Positions 16,890-26,017 of a DNA stretch of 42,617 nucleotides are shown here, in pieces. The DNA is from Planctomycetota bacterium. Its GTDB lineage: Bacteria; Planctomycetota; SZUA-567. A program made the position numbers and the translations under genes. The DNA is taken from positions 1 to 42,617 of the forward strand of contig JAITQC010000052.1 of the NCBI GenBank assembly GCA_031289115.1. The letters are read 5' to 3'. The notes below the pieces were generated by a model. That model did not search any database. It saw nothing but the letters and a program-made list of their open reading frames with translations, and had not been told where the DNA came from. Each line of letters starts with the position of its first letter. The stretch's first letter is position 1.

Positions 16890-17432
16890 GGAAATTCACT
16901 CCCGCCCCCGCTGGCTACGCTATCGGCGTTTTGCCGTTTGACTCGGCAAGCGCCAGGAAGGCTGGCGGCCAAGCGGGGTTCGCGGCCCTTCGGATGAGAC
17001 TAACCCGGGTGGCGGGTGGAACCTTGGCTTGCGGGATAAGGCTTGCCGACTCAGGCTTTTTGACCTCTGTTCCGGGTAAGGGTAGCTAGCTAACTGTGGC
17101 GCCAAATAAGGCGGGTCGGTAGGCCCAGGCGGCCTTGTCTTTCCTGGCGAACTGGAGACAAGTCGACGGGGAGTGTGGGTGATGCCTATCTTCCGGCTGA
17201 GGTTAGTTTACCCCAAACCCATGTCCGCCTGGGACGACGGTCGCTAGGGGTGACGGCCGGGAGGGCGTCAGTTTTCACCGCCGACTCTAACCTGGCGTGC
17301 CCCGGAGAGGCTGGCTATGGTATTATTGACAGGCGCCGGGAAAGCGCCGGCGCTCGTCCTACCCCGGGCTTGGGGTGACGCTGTCTTAACCACTGTCCGG
17401 GTCGGAATGACTGAGGGGTGAAGTGGCTGACC
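16890..17432. other. Divergent intergenic region between typA and the GRE genes
   Basis: No gene seen on either strand and no tRNA. Contains several GC-rich inverted repeats (for example GGCGC-N7-GCGCC near 17332) and an extended -10 for the GRE operon at 17318-17326. Confidence 0.5.
17318..17326 (+). promoter_or_regulatory. Possible extended -10 of the GRE operon
   Basis: TGGTATTAT fits the extended -10 form TGnTATAAT with one mismatch. No -35 match. It would give a leader of about 100 bases before the activase gene. Confidence 0.3.
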
Positions 17433-18248
17433 ATGACGGTTTTCGAATATAACCAGACTGACCTCTCTTTTCCCCGCGACGGCCGCGGCTTGGTGTTTGA
17501 CATTAAGGAATTCGCCCTTTTTGACGGACCAGGCCTACGCTGCACTGTCTTTATGAAGGGTTGCCCACTTGGCTGCTCCTGGTGTCACAATCCCGAAGGG
17601 CAGGCTTTCCGGCCGGAAGTCATGCGCACCGCCGCTGGCGAACGAACAGTCGGGGTGTTTTACCGCCCGGAGGAATTGGCGGATAAGCTTCTAGGTTACC
17701 AGGAGGTGTTGAAACTCGCGGCGGGTGGGGTCACTTTTTCGGGTGGAGAACCCCTGTGGCAAGGTGATTTTGTGGCGGAAGTGATGCGCCGCCTCACCGG
17801 CCGGCTGCATTTGTTGCTGCAAACCTCGGGTTATGCCCCTAGCGCCCTTTTCCGCCAGGTGAGCGACCTTTCCGACCTGGTTTATTTTGACCTGAAGCTA
17901 GTCGACCCGGTCCTGCACCGGCGTTACACCGGCCAGGACAACGCCCTAATTCTGGAAAATCTGCGCCGTCTCGACCGCTCTGGACGCCCCTATCGCCTGC
18001 GGGTCCCGTTGATTCCTGGCCTCACCGACAGCCGGGAAAATTACCAGAACCTCCGAGACTTACTGGCGGGGGAGTTAAACCAGACGGACGGGCTCCAGGG
18101 ATTGGATTTTCTCCCCTACAACCCGGCTACCGGGGGGAAATATCCCGCCTTGGGCCGGGTTTTCCAGCCAGGTTATGACGAGACGCGTCCCCTTGATTTG
18201 GCAGTCGATTTTTTCCGCGAAGTAGTGAAGGAGGTGAAAGTCCTATGA
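17433..18248 (+). CDS. Glycyl-radical enzyme activating enzyme (radical SAM)
   Basis: 271 residues from ATG 17433 (a GTG at 17418 is an alternative; GGGGTGA 17415-17421 serves the ATG better). The radical SAM motif 'CPLGCSWC' (C44, C48, C51) follows the family opening 'FDGPGLRCTVFMKGC'; 'TFSGGEPLWQ' is the SAM-binding GGE segment and 'DLVYFDLKL' is also typical. It uses SAM and a [4Fe-4S] cluster to abstract H from the glycine of its partner. There is no cysteine-rich two-cluster insert between the core motif and the GGE motif, so it is the short, PflA-like class, although its partner is not a pyruvate formate-lyase. Its stop overlaps the start of the GRE gene (ATGA), so the pair is certain. 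Confidence 0.9.
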   Translation: MTVFEYNQTDLSFPRDGRGLVFDIKEFALFDGPGLRCTVFMKGCPLGCSWCHNPEGQAFRPEVMRTAAGERTVGVFYRPEELADKLLGYQEVLKLAAGGVTFSGGEPLWQGDFVAEVMRRLTGRLHLLLQTSGYAPSALFRQVSDLSDLVYFDLKLVDPVLHRRYTGQDNALILENLRRLDRSGRPYRLRVPLIPGLTDSRENYQNLRDLLAGELNQTDGLQGLDFLPYNPATGGKYPALGRVFQPGYDETRPLDLAVDFFREVVKEVKVL

Positions 18249-20350
18249 GCCAATATTCAGCCAGTCCACGCATAACCGCCCTCAGGGATGCTATTGTCGA
18301 GGGTAGGCACAAAAAACTCCGCACCGGCCAGGTCCCGGATGTAGTGGGGGTTGCCGAACAGGAAGGGAGGGACTGGCCCCAGCGCGCCTCACTACTCACC
18401 CGGTTGATGTGCGAGGCGGAACAGCCGTTGATCCTAGCGGGTGAACGCCTGGTTTTCACCCGGACCATCCCGGCGGTTCCTCCCTATTACCCGCCAGCCG
18501 AGTGGCGGGAGAAATTCGCCGGGCAGGCCATGCATGAGTCCGGCCCTATCTCCAACATCTGCGCCGACTGGGGATTGGTTCTTGGCGAAGGACTTAGGCA
18601 GCGCCAGACCGTGATACGCCAGCGTTACGCTAGGGAAGGAGGGGAGGAGCTTAAGGTTCTTTGTGACACGGTGTCGGAGGCGATAGACGCGGTCCTTGGT
18701 TTAGCTGAGCGTTACCGCCAGGAAGCACTGCGCCTGGGGGAGAGTGAGATAGCCGACACTCTGGCGGTGGTGCCAGCCGGCCCGGCGGAAAATTTCCGCC
18801 AGGCTCTGCAGTCGCTTAAATTCGTCCATTCCGCCCTCTGGCTTTCTGGACACTACCATGTCGGGCTTGGGCGTTTCGACCAGTATATGTGGAAATACGC
18901 CGAGGCTGACGTGCTGGCGGGCCGCCTGACCTGGGATGACGTGGCTGACTTGGTGGCCGAGTTTTTCCTGTCCCTCAACAAGGATTCCGACCTTTACCCT
19001 GGTATCCAGCAGGGAGACAACGGCCAGTCCCTGATGCTGGGGGGAGTTGACCGCCAGGGCAAGACTTCGGTAAACCGCCTGACCCACATCGTTCTAGAAG
19101 TTACCCGGACTAATCGCCTGATCGACCCCAAGGTCAATTTACGGGTAACCCCAGATACGCCGCTGGACTTGCTTCACAAGGCGGTCGAACTTACCAAAAT
19201 CGGCCTGGGTTTTCCCCAGTATTCTAACGACCAGGTGGTTATACCCGGATTGGTGCGCCTGGGTTATAGCCTGGAGGATGCCCGCGATTACAGCGTGGCG
19301 GCCTGCTGGGAATTCCTTATCCCAGGCTTAGGAATGGACGTGGTGAACATAGGAGCTGTTTCCTTCCCCTACGCGGTCGATAGCGCCATCCGGACCGCGC
19401 TAAGCGAGGGAGGGGATTTCTCCCGCGTCCTGGCTCTTTGCCGGGAGGATATTTTCCGGCAGGTGGACCGCCTGGTGGAAGATCGGCAAAAGATAATCCT
19501 CCCGCCCGCTCCCCTCTACTCCGCCCTTATGACTGGGCAACTGGAAGAACGGGGGGACCTTGGCGCCGGAGCCAAATACAACAACCTTGGCATACACGGC
19601 TCCGGGTCGGCCAACGCCAGTGACGCCTTGGCGGCGGTTAATAAACTGGTCTTTAACACCCGGGAAATCAGTCCCGAGCGCTTGCTTGGGGCGCTCGACA
19701 ACGACTTTACCGAGGATCAGGTGCTTCTCACCCGCCTACGCCAGGACACTCCCAAAACCGGCAACAACGACCCCGCCACCGACGACCTCCTGCGGGAGCT
19801 TTTCGCTTATTTTTCCGAAGCTTGCGAACGCTTCCAGCCGGTTAACTCGCGTTGGAACCGGGTGCGTCCCGGCACTGGTTCAGCCATGTATTATGTCTGG
19901 CTAGCCCAAGGCCACCCCGGCATGCTAGAGCCAGTGGTCGGTGCTACCGCTGACGGACGGCGGCGGGGTGATTTCTTCAGCTCCTCCCTGGCGCCCTCCC
20001 AGGGGGTCAAGGTGTCGGGGCCGTTTGGCATCCTGCAGTCGTTCGCCAAACTTGACTACCGCCGCGTCTGTAACGGTGGTCCCATCACCCTTGAACTTTC
20101 TGACAGCGTGTTTCGTAGTAGCGAGTCAATTGGCAAGGTGGCGGAACTGGTGCGTCTTTTCGCCGGGTTAGGCTGCCAGCAACTGCAGCTTAACACCCTG
20201 GATATCGACAAGCTTAGAGACGCCAAGGTACACCCCGAGCGCTATCGTAACCTGGTGGTGCGGGTATGGGGCTGGAGTGGCTATTTCTGCGAGCTTTCCG
20301 AAGAATACCAGGACCACATTATCCGTCGCCATATGCTGGGGGTGGGTTAG
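18245..20350 (+). CDS. Glycyl-radical enzyme of uncertain substrate
   Basis: 701 residues, shorter than the usual 760-850. The C-terminal glycyl-radical loop 'RVWGWSGYF' (Gly676) and following 'QDHIIRRH' match the family pattern RVxGYSxxF. The active-site loop is 'AACWEFLIPG': thiyl Cys354, with Glu356 two positions on. Diol-dehydratase-like and lyase members have C-V-E; pyruvate formate-lyase has two adjacent Cys and no Glu here, so it is probably an eliminase or C-X lyase rather than PFL. 'VNLRV' and 'GFPQYSND' are other shared features. Strong GGAGGTGA seven bases before the ATG. It ends before a sugar importer on the opposite strand, which hints at a carbohydrate-derived substrate, but that is inference. 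Strictly oxygen-sensitive by family knowledge. Confidence 0.88.
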   Translation: MSQYSASPRITALRDAIVEGRHKKLRTGQVPDVVGVAEQEGRDWPQRASLLTRLMCEAEQPLILAGERLVFTRTIPAVPPYYPPAEWREKFAGQAMHESGPISNICADWGLVLGEGLRQRQTVIRQRYAREGGEELKVLCDTVSEAIDAVLGLAERYRQEALRLGESEIADTLAVVPAGPAENFRQALQSLKFVHSALWLSGHYHVGLGRFDQYMWKYAEADVLAGRLTWDDVADLVAEFFLSLNKDSDLYPGIQQGDNGQSLMLGGVDRQGKTSVNRLTHIVLEVTRTNRLIDPKVNLRVTPDTPLDLLHKAVELTKIGLGFPQYSNDQVVIPGLVRLGYSLEDARDYSVAACWEFLIPGLGMDVVNIGAVSFPYAVDSAIRTALSEGGDFSRVLALCREDIFRQVDRLVEDRQKIILPPAPLYSALMTGQLEERGDLGAGAKYNNLGIHGSGSANASDALAAVNKLVFNTREISPERLLGALDNDFTEDQVLLTRLRQDTPKTGNNDPATDDLLRELFAYFSEACERFQPVNSRWNRVRPGTGSAMYYVWLAQGHPGMLEPVVGATADGRRRGDFFSSSLAPSQGVKVSGPFGILQSFAKLDYRRVCNGGPITLELSDSVFRSSESIGKVAELVRLFAGLGCQQLQLNTLDIDKLRDAKVHPERYRNLVVRVWGWSGYFCELSEEYQDHIIRRHMLGVG

Positions 20351-20397
20351 CGGGGGGGGAGTCCCTAGGTAATTCCTGGCGGCTGGCCGGGGTTAGC

Positions 20398-20460
20398 AAA
20401 CTTTTAGAGTCTGACCCTTGATATAAAAGGGCTTGATTTCTGAACTGGGGAACTTGGGTT
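20398..20460 (+). repeat. 63-bp dispersed repeat, copy A
   Basis: AAACTTTT...AACTGGGGAACTTGGGTT, 53 of 63 positions identical to copy B (31721-31783, inverted), with no gaps and the last 18 bases identical. It lies 47 bases beyond the GRE stop codon. Confidence 0.8.
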
Positions 20461-20547
20461 GGCGGGTAGAGTCCTTGCCGTCCTCCCGTGCGGATACGGG
20501 TGGTGCTTTCGGCCGTAGGGGTAAGCGGGTCAAAGGGGTAATGAGGA

Positions 20548-20571
20548 AGCCGGCGTGGCGTCACGCCGGCT
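20548..20571. terminator. Bidirectional terminator between GRE and ABC permease genes
   Basis: AGCCGGCGTG-GCGT-CACGCCGGCT is a perfect ten-pair stem between convergent genes, followed on the plus strand by TTCTC. The T-run is poor, so efficiency is uncertain. Confidence 0.55.
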
Positions 20572-20697
20572 TTCTCGCTAAGCCGTGGTCCCCCTGGTAA
20601 ATCAAGACACCCATCTGTGTCTCTCTCGCGGGTGAAAGGGAAACACCAGGGCGGGTTTTCCGGATGGAAACAGTGTTTTACCCCGTCCCCACCGGGA

Positions 20698-21660
20698 CTA
20701 TTCGCGCCGCGAGCGGATTTCGTTAATAAACACGGCTATGACAATGAAAAGGCCGGTGATGATCTTCTGCATGAAGGGGTAGATTCCTAGGAGGTTAAAG
20801 AGGTTCTGGATCATGCAGATGAAAACCGCTCCGCCAATCGCCCCGAAAATCCTGCCTTCTCCCCCCATCAGGCTAGCGCCGCCGATGACGGTTGCTGCGA
20901 TCACGTCCATCTCCATGTCGAGGCCAATCCCCGGGTAGGAGGAGCGGATGCGAGCGCAGAGGATTATGCCGGCAATGCTAGCCAAAGCGCCGTTTATGGT
21001 GTAGACCGCCAATTTCACCGCTCGCACGTCAAGGCCAGCCATGCGGGCGCCATTCTCATTTCCGCCGATGGCGAGGACACTGCGGCCGAAACGGCGGTGG
21101 TTAAGCAGGAGGTAAAAAAGTAACCCCAGGACAAACATGACAATGACCGGAATGGGAAGCCGATACAACATGCCGTTTCCCAGGTATTCAAACCAGGGCG
21201 GGAAATCGCCGATGCTTCCAGGGGTGAGGGCGAAGGCGAATCCAGCGCCAGCGCTCATCAGGCCGAAGGTGGCGATAAAGGGCGGCATCAGGCAATAGCC
21301 AACCAGGAGGCCGTTAGCCAGGCCAGTCAGGGTGCCAGCGAGAAGAGCCAGGAAAAAGGCCAGCCAGATGTTGCCAGTGGCTTGCCACACAGTGCCGAGG
21401 ACCGCGCTGGTGAAGGAAATAACGCTCCCCACCGACAAGTCAATGCCGCCGGAGGCGATGACTAGCGTCATTCCTACCGCCATGATGGCGAAGATGGAGG
21501 CTTGCCGGAGGATGTTACGGAAATTGGCGTAACTCAGGAAATAGTCGCTTAGCAGTGAAAACAGCAGAGCGAAAACAACCAGCCACAGCCAGATGCCCAG
21601 GTGGTCGTAAAGAGAGAGCAGTTTGGCGCCAGTTTTCCGGGCGGTTGGGGAAGAAGCCAC
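20698..21660 (-). CDS. Ribose-type ABC transporter permease 2
   Basis: 320 residues, about nine membrane helices. 'GMTLVIASGGIDLSVGS' is the RbsC/BPD_transp_2 hallmark and 'IGGNENGARMAGLDV' the cytoplasmic coupling loop. Forms the inner-membrane channel, probably as a heterodimer with the preceding permease. Starts with GTG directly after the TAA of the previous gene (TAAGTG), with AGGAG inside the end of that gene, so translation is coupled. Last gene of the operon. Confidence 0.9.
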   Translation of the reverse strand: MASSPTARKTGAKLLSLYDHLGIWLWLVVFALLFSLLSDYFLSYANFRNILRQASIFAIMAVGMTLVIASGGIDLSVGSVISFTSAVLGTVWQATGNIWLAFFLALLAGTLTGLANGLLVGYCLMPPFIATFGLMSAGAGFAFALTPGSIGDFPPWFEYLGNGMLYRLPIPVIVMFVLGLLFYLLLNHRRFGRSVLAIGGNENGARMAGLDVRAVKLAVYTINGALASIAGIILCARIRSSYPGIGLDMEMDVIAATVIGGASLMGGEGRIFGAIGGAVFICMIQNLFNLLGIYPFMQKIITGLFIVIAVFINEIRSRRE

Positions 21661-22668
21661 TTATTCTCCTGTGTCCCGTTTTTTATGCCATTGATCCAGA
21701 AGCACCGCCATGACAATGAGACCGCCGAGCACGGGTTTCATGTAGGCGACCGGGATATTTAGGATGTTGATGACGTTTTGGACTTCCGCCATGAAGATGG
21801 CGCCCAAGATGGCGCCCGGGATGCCTCCCGCTCCGCCCATCATGGAGGTGCCACCGATGACTGAAGCTCCGATGGCGGAAAGCTCGTAGCCTGTCCCGGC
21901 ATCGGGATGGACCTGGTTACCGCGGGCAGAGAGGATGACGCCGGCTATGGCGGCGAACACACCGGAAAGGACGTAGACACTGATAAGAAGCCGGTTGACG
22001 TTCATACCGGAGAAACGGGCGGTTTCCCGGTTGCCGCCGACCGCGAAAAGGGTAATCCCGAAAACGCTGCGGGTGAGGGCGAGGTGGACGATCAACCCCA
22101 GGGCCAGCATGACTAGTACCGGTATCGGTATGAAGGAGATGCTTCCCTGGCCAACGTAAACCAGGGAGGTTGGCATGCCGTAGGTGGGGATGCCGGCGCT
22201 AATATAGGCGGCGGTGCCGCGGGCGGCAGCCATAAGGCTCAGAGTTGCTATAAAGGGGGGCAGTTTAGCCCAGGTTATCATGCAGCCATTGAGGAAACCG
22301 CAGACCGCCCCGGTTCCGAGGCAGAAAATCAGCGCTTTCAGGATGATCCAGAAATCATTGGGAAGAACCAGCATGGCGGCGGTGTCACGGAAGAGTTCGG
22401 GAGGAATGATGGTCATCGCCATCACCACCGAGGAAATGCCGAGAATGCTTCCGGCGGAAAGGTCGATGCCGCCTCCGCCAGTGATGATAACCATAGTCAT
22501 TCCGATAGCCATTATTCCCACCACCGCCGACTGGGCGAGGATGTTGACCAGGTTGTTGGGAGTGAGGAAATTGGGGCTGAGGATACTGCTGACTAGTCCC
22601 ACTAGCAGAATCCAGGCTATAATGCCCGCTTCCTTGGCTTTCAGAACACTGGTAAAACGGTTTATCAT
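21661..22668 (-). CDS. Ribose-type ABC transporter permease 1
   Basis: 335 residues, about nine membrane helices, with 'TGGGGIDLSAGSILG' and coupling loop 'VGGNRETARFSGMNV'. Same family as the following permease but clearly divergent from it; two-permease versions are common in autoinducer-2, rhamnose and related sugar systems, so the substrate cannot be taken as ribose. AAAGGAG precedes the ATG at 22668. Confidence 0.9.
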   Translation of the reverse strand: MINRFTSVLKAKEAGIIAWILLVGLVSSILSPNFLTPNNLVNILAQSAVVGIMAIGMTMVIITGGGGIDLSAGSILGISSVVMAMTIIPPELFRDTAAMLVLPNDFWIILKALIFCLGTGAVCGFLNGCMITWAKLPPFIATLSLMAAARGTAAYISAGIPTYGMPTSLVYVGQGSISFIPIPVLVMLALGLIVHLALTRSVFGITLFAVGGNRETARFSGMNVNRLLISVYVLSGVFAAIAGVILSARGNQVHPDAGTGYELSAIGASVIGGTSMMGGAGGIPGAILGAIFMAEVQNVINILNIPVAYMKPVLGGLIVMAVLLDQWHKKRDTGE

Positions 22669-22720
22669 GCGCTCCTTTCCTCGCCCGGAGGCGGGAAAAG
22701 CCGGTCATGGGAGGTGATTT

Positions 22721-22756
22721 AAAAATCCCCGGGGCTATCCGTGGACAACCCCGGGG
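22721..22756 (-). terminator. Intra-operon terminator-like hairpin between binding protein and permease
   Basis: Minus strand CCCCGGGG-N14-CCCCGGGG then ATTTTTAAAT, 13 bases after the binding-protein stop. Likely partial termination or 3'-end protection, giving more binding protein than permease. Confidence 0.55.
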
Positions 22757-22768
22757 GAGGCGATTCGT

Positions 22769-23719
22769 TTAGAAAGCGTCGGCCAGGGAGGCGTCGGCGT
22801 TTTCACTGGTGATCAGTTTGGTGCCGGAGTCAATGAACTTGGGTAGCGAGGCGGGGTCTATGGTTTTATTGTAGACGCCTAGGCCCGTTTCGGCAGACAT
22901 GCGGCCGATTTTGATGGGGAACTGGGCGACATCGGCGATGATGCTGCCACTTTTTATCAGCTCAATCCCGAAGCTGGAACCGTCAAAACTGATGACTTTT
23001 ATTTTGCCTTCCTTGCCAGCCAGCTTGACCGCTTCCAGGATGCCGCCGGTCATGCCGTCGGAGCAGGAAAAGATGAGGTCGACATTGGGGTTGGCCTGGA
23101 GGATGTTCTGGGTGGCGTCCATCGCTTTTTCATTAGTCCAGAGGCCGGTTTGCGAGGCTACCACTTTTATCTGGGAACCCTTGACAATGTTTTCGGCAAA
23201 CCCGTTCTTGCGGTCATCCCCGACTGAACTTCCCGGCGCACCCTCGATAACCACCACATTGCCCTTGCCACCCAGGACGGTCTTGGCGAATTCCGCGCCT
23301 AGGGCGGCGGCGGCGTAGTTGTCAGTGGAGATAAAGGTGACGTAGTCGTCACCCTCGGCAACCTGGTCCATACAGACGATGATGATGCCTTCTTCCTTGG
23401 CCTGGCGGAAAACCGGCACTACCGCCTTGGAATCAAGAGGGCTGATGATGATGACATCGGTCTGCTGGACAATGAGGTCCTCGATTATCTGGACCATTCG
23501 CTGGACAGCGGTTTGTCCACCCGCCTGGTAGATGGTGGCGTCGGCGCCAAGCTGAATCGCCTGGTCGCGGGCCGCCTCGGCCATTTTCAACTGGAAGACG
23601 TCGCCAGTCAGGGTTTTCACCACCACCGCCACTTTCGGTTTCTTATCAGCCGCCAGAATGGGCATGGCCATAATTCCCACCAACAGCAGGCAAAGAGCCG
23701 GGATTAAAATTCTACGCAT
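22769..23719 (-). CDS. Sugar ABC transporter substrate-binding protein
   Basis: 316 residues from ATG 23719, chosen because GGAGGAGG lies seven bases upstream; the track's extra 14 residues precede a clear signal peptide ('MRRILIPALCLLLVGIMA', cleavage near 'PILAAD'). Mature part is a Peripla_BP_4 protein: 'VAVVVKTLTGDVF', 'DVIIISPLDSKAV', 'STDNYAAAALGAEFA', 'VISFDG'. Periplasmic receptor for a sugar or sugar-like ligand; residues do not let me name it. Separated from the ATPase by 132 bases and from permease 1 by a hairpin. Confidence 0.9.
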   Translation of the reverse strand: MRRILIPALCLLLVGIMAMPILAADKKPKVAVVVKTLTGDVFQLKMAEAARDQAIQLGADATIYQAGGQTAVQRMVQIIEDLIVQQTDVIIISPLDSKAVVPVFRQAKEEGIIIVCMDQVAEGDDYVTFISTDNYAAAALGAEFAKTVLGGKGNVVVIEGAPGSSVGDDRKNGFAENIVKGSQIKVVASQTGLWTNEKAMDATQNILQANPNVDLIFSCSDGMTGGILEAVKLAGKEGKIKVISFDGSSFGIELIKSGSIIADVAQFPIKIGRMSAETGLGVYNKTIDPASLPKFIDSGTKLITSENADASLADAF

Positions 23720-23851
23720 GTTACTTCCTCCTCCAAAAAATAGTGAATAACCGCTTGCCACTGGCGACTACCAGCGGGTGATTTAGCTGGTAAAACAGGA
23801 TCCCGGGTTTGGCGCGAGGGAGATCCCGGCCGGGTAAAACAGGCGCCGGGA

Positions 23852-25393
23852 CTAGGCTACCTCGTCACCCCCCATGGCGTACCGAAGAATTGTCTCGCCG
23901 TTTATTTCCTCCCCCGCCAGGATTTTGGCGATCCGGTTGGAGCGCATGACGTAGACCCGGTCACTCATGCCAACCACTTCCTGCAGTTCCGAGGAAATCA
24001 TCAGTATCGCCACGCCCCGGTCGGCCAGTTCTACCATCAGCCGGTAAATAGCGGATTTGGTGATCACATCGATACCCCGGGTAGGCTCGTCGAAAATGAG
24101 GATGCGGGCATTGGCGGACAGCCATTTTCCCAGGATCGCCTTCTGCTGGTTGCCACCGCTGAGGTAGCGGATTTCCTGCCTTAGGGAGGACGCCATAACT
24201 TTCAGCCGCTCGACATAAGTGCGGGCCAGGCGGCTGCGGGAAGCGATACTGACCCAGCCTAGACGGGAGAGTTGGCGCATAGTCACATGGCAGATGTTTT
24301 CCCGCACCGCCAGGCAGGGGACAATACCCTGGCGTTTACGGTCCTCGGGGATAAAGCCGATGCCGGCCTGGATAGCGGCCTGGGGGTTTCCCTTGGGAAG
24401 GCTTTTTCCAAACACCGTGACACTTCCCGAGTGGTAGGAGTCGATGCCGAATATGCGACGAATAAACTCGGTGCGTCCCGCTCCGACAATACCGGCGACA
24501 CCGACTATTTCCCCCTGTTTGACCGTGAGGTTGAGGGCAGGGGAGGCTGGGTCAGACTTAAGGTCCAGTACTTCCAGGGCGGTTTCCCCAACCTGGTGTT
24601 TCCCTTTGTTAAAGAGGTTGTCAAGTTTGGAACCAATCATCAGCTGGATCAGGTCGTCGATGTTTCCGCTTTCCGCCACCGCCACTGTCCGCATGCTCCG
24701 TCCGTCCCTAAGGACAGTCACCCGGTCCCCCACCTCGAAGATTTCCTTCAGTTTATGGGTGATATAAATCATGCTGACGCCAGAATCCTTAAGGGCGTGG
24801 ATAACGCGGAAAAGTATTTCGACCTGGTTGTCAGTGAGGGTAGAGGTGGGTTCGTCCAGGATAAGGACCTGGGGATTGGCGGCTAGGGCCTTGGCAATTT
24901 CCACCAGTTGCTGTTCCGCCACCGGCAGGTGTTTGACCTTGCGGTTGACATCGATTTGTCCGGCTCCCAGGCGGTTAAGCTGGTGGGTGGCGAGGGCGCG
25001 CATGGCCGGGAAGTCCAGGAAGCCGGCGAAATTGTACTTGGTCCGGCCCAGGCTAATGTTTTCCGCCACGGTCAGGTTGGGGCAGAGGCTAAATTCCTGG
25101 GAGACAGTGGCGACACCCGAGGCCAGCGCTTGCTGGGGATCGTTGGCGGTCATTTCCTTTCCGTTGATAAAGATTTGTCCGCTGTCGGGACGTATGGCGC
25201 CGCAGATCATTTTCACTAGCGATGATTTGCCTGCCCCGTTTTCACCCAGCAGCACATGCACTTCCCCCTGTTCCAGGCTGAAATTGACCTGGGAAAGCAC
25301 CAAGTTGTGACGGTTAAGGGTTTGTCCGTTTAGGTCGTAAAGACCCTTGGAGACATTGACCAGCCGGATTATTTCCGTGGGAGAGTCAGGCAT
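23852..25393 (-). CDS. Ribose-type ABC transporter ATPase (two nucleotide-binding domains)
   Basis: 513 residues with two fused ATPase domains, as in RbsA/MglA. Domain 1: Walker A 'GENGAGKSS' (50-58), Walker B 'VLILDEPTSTL'. Domain 2 has the degenerate Walker A 'GIVGAGRTE' normal for this family, plus 'YLSGGNQQKAILGKWL' and 'ILIFDEPTRGID'. Drives import through the two permeases. First gene of the four-gene minus-strand operon; about 315 bases of leader separate it from a possible promoter/operator. Ribosome site is weak (GGAAGACGG). Confidence 0.92.
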   Translation of the reverse strand: MPDSPTEIIRLVNVSKGLYDLNGQTLNRHNLVLSQVNFSLEQGEVHVLLGENGAGKSSLVKMICGAIRPDSGQIFINGKEMTANDPQQALASGVATVSQEFSLCPNLTVAENISLGRTKYNFAGFLDFPAMRALATHQLNRLGAGQIDVNRKVKHLPVAEQQLVEIAKALAANPQVLILDEPTSTLTDNQVEILFRVIHALKDSGVSMIYITHKLKEIFEVGDRVTVLRDGRSMRTVAVAESGNIDDLIQLMIGSKLDNLFNKGKHQVGETALEVLDLKSDPASPALNLTVKQGEIVGVAGIVGAGRTEFIRRIFGIDSYHSGSVTVFGKSLPKGNPQAAIQAGIGFIPEDRKRQGIVPCLAVRENICHVTMRQLSRLGWVSIASRSRLARTYVERLKVMASSLRQEIRYLSGGNQQKAILGKWLSANARILIFDEPTRGIDVITKSAIYRLMVELADRGVAILMISSELQEVVGMSDRVYVMRSNRIAKILAGEEINGETILRYAMGGDEVA

Positions 25394-25708
25394 TTTTCTA
25401 ACACCGTCTTCCTGGGTTGATTAGTCAAACAGTAAAACCCTTCCCGGGACACCGAGCCGGGAGCGGGTGGAGGAAAACCAGTTTAGGGCAGACGCTATCC
25501 CGGTGCCGGGATTGACTGGGTGCCCGGGTAAGGGTCAAAGTGGGAGTGATTGATTGCCCGGTAACCCCCGGTTGCCACCCGGAAAAAAGGCGGTGTTTCC
25601 CGATCGGCCATATCACCCATGAAGGGTTGGGGGGCGGCTGGGAAGAACGGGCTAGGGGGGTAGAATGGGGCGACAGAGGATTAGGTTATCGGCCGAGCGC
25701 CAAGTGAA

Positions 25709-25748
25709 TGGTGGTTTAATCACTACCAAATTTAAAGCCGGCTGTCAA
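25709..25748 (-). promoter_or_regulatory. Candidate promoter -35 and operator palindrome for the importer
   Basis: Minus strand TTGACA (25748-25743) is followed 14 bases on by the imperfect palindrome TGGTAGTGAT/TAAACCACCA (25728-25709), seven of ten positions symmetric. A LacI-type repressor bound there would block the expected -10 region. No good -10 hexamer is visible and the leader would be long. Confidence 0.3.
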
Positions 25749-25888
25749 GGTCACCTCTTGGCAAAAAATCCCCGGGTCACTGCTACCCCGTTCGTCCTCC
25801 CGGGCGCTTTCTTTCCCAGGTGACGGGTTAGGGAGTTTACTGGTATTCCTGAACCGGGTTAGGCAGGTAGACGCGGGTAAAGACCAGG

Positions 25889-25924
25889 AAAAAACCAGAA
25901 TAACCCGGGGAGAGGCGCCTCCCC
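25889..25924 (-). terminator. Possible mcsB terminator
   Basis: Minus strand GGGGAG-GCGCCT-CTCCCC, then 12 bases, then TTTTTT, about 95 bases after mcsB. The gap before the T-run lowers confidence. Confidence 0.35.
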
Positions 25925-26017
25925 GCGGGTGAGGGGTTACGATTTTTGCCCAGGCGGGCGGGAGACGCCAGTGGCGGTACTAGGCCGCTTGTCCCCGGGA
26001 ATTTTACCCCTCACTGG

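Larger units (their letters stand above)
25394..26017. other. Intergenic region upstream of the sugar importer
   Basis: No credible gene in 620 bases. Contains a candidate promoter/operator (25709-25748) for the importer and a probable mcsB terminator (25889-25924), plus a few short GC-rich palindromes. Confidence 0.5.

Noticed and set aside
16890-17417. Possible tRNA in the typA-GRE intergenic region
   Set aside because: A GGTTCG occurs, but no cloverleaf can be drawn by eye around it.
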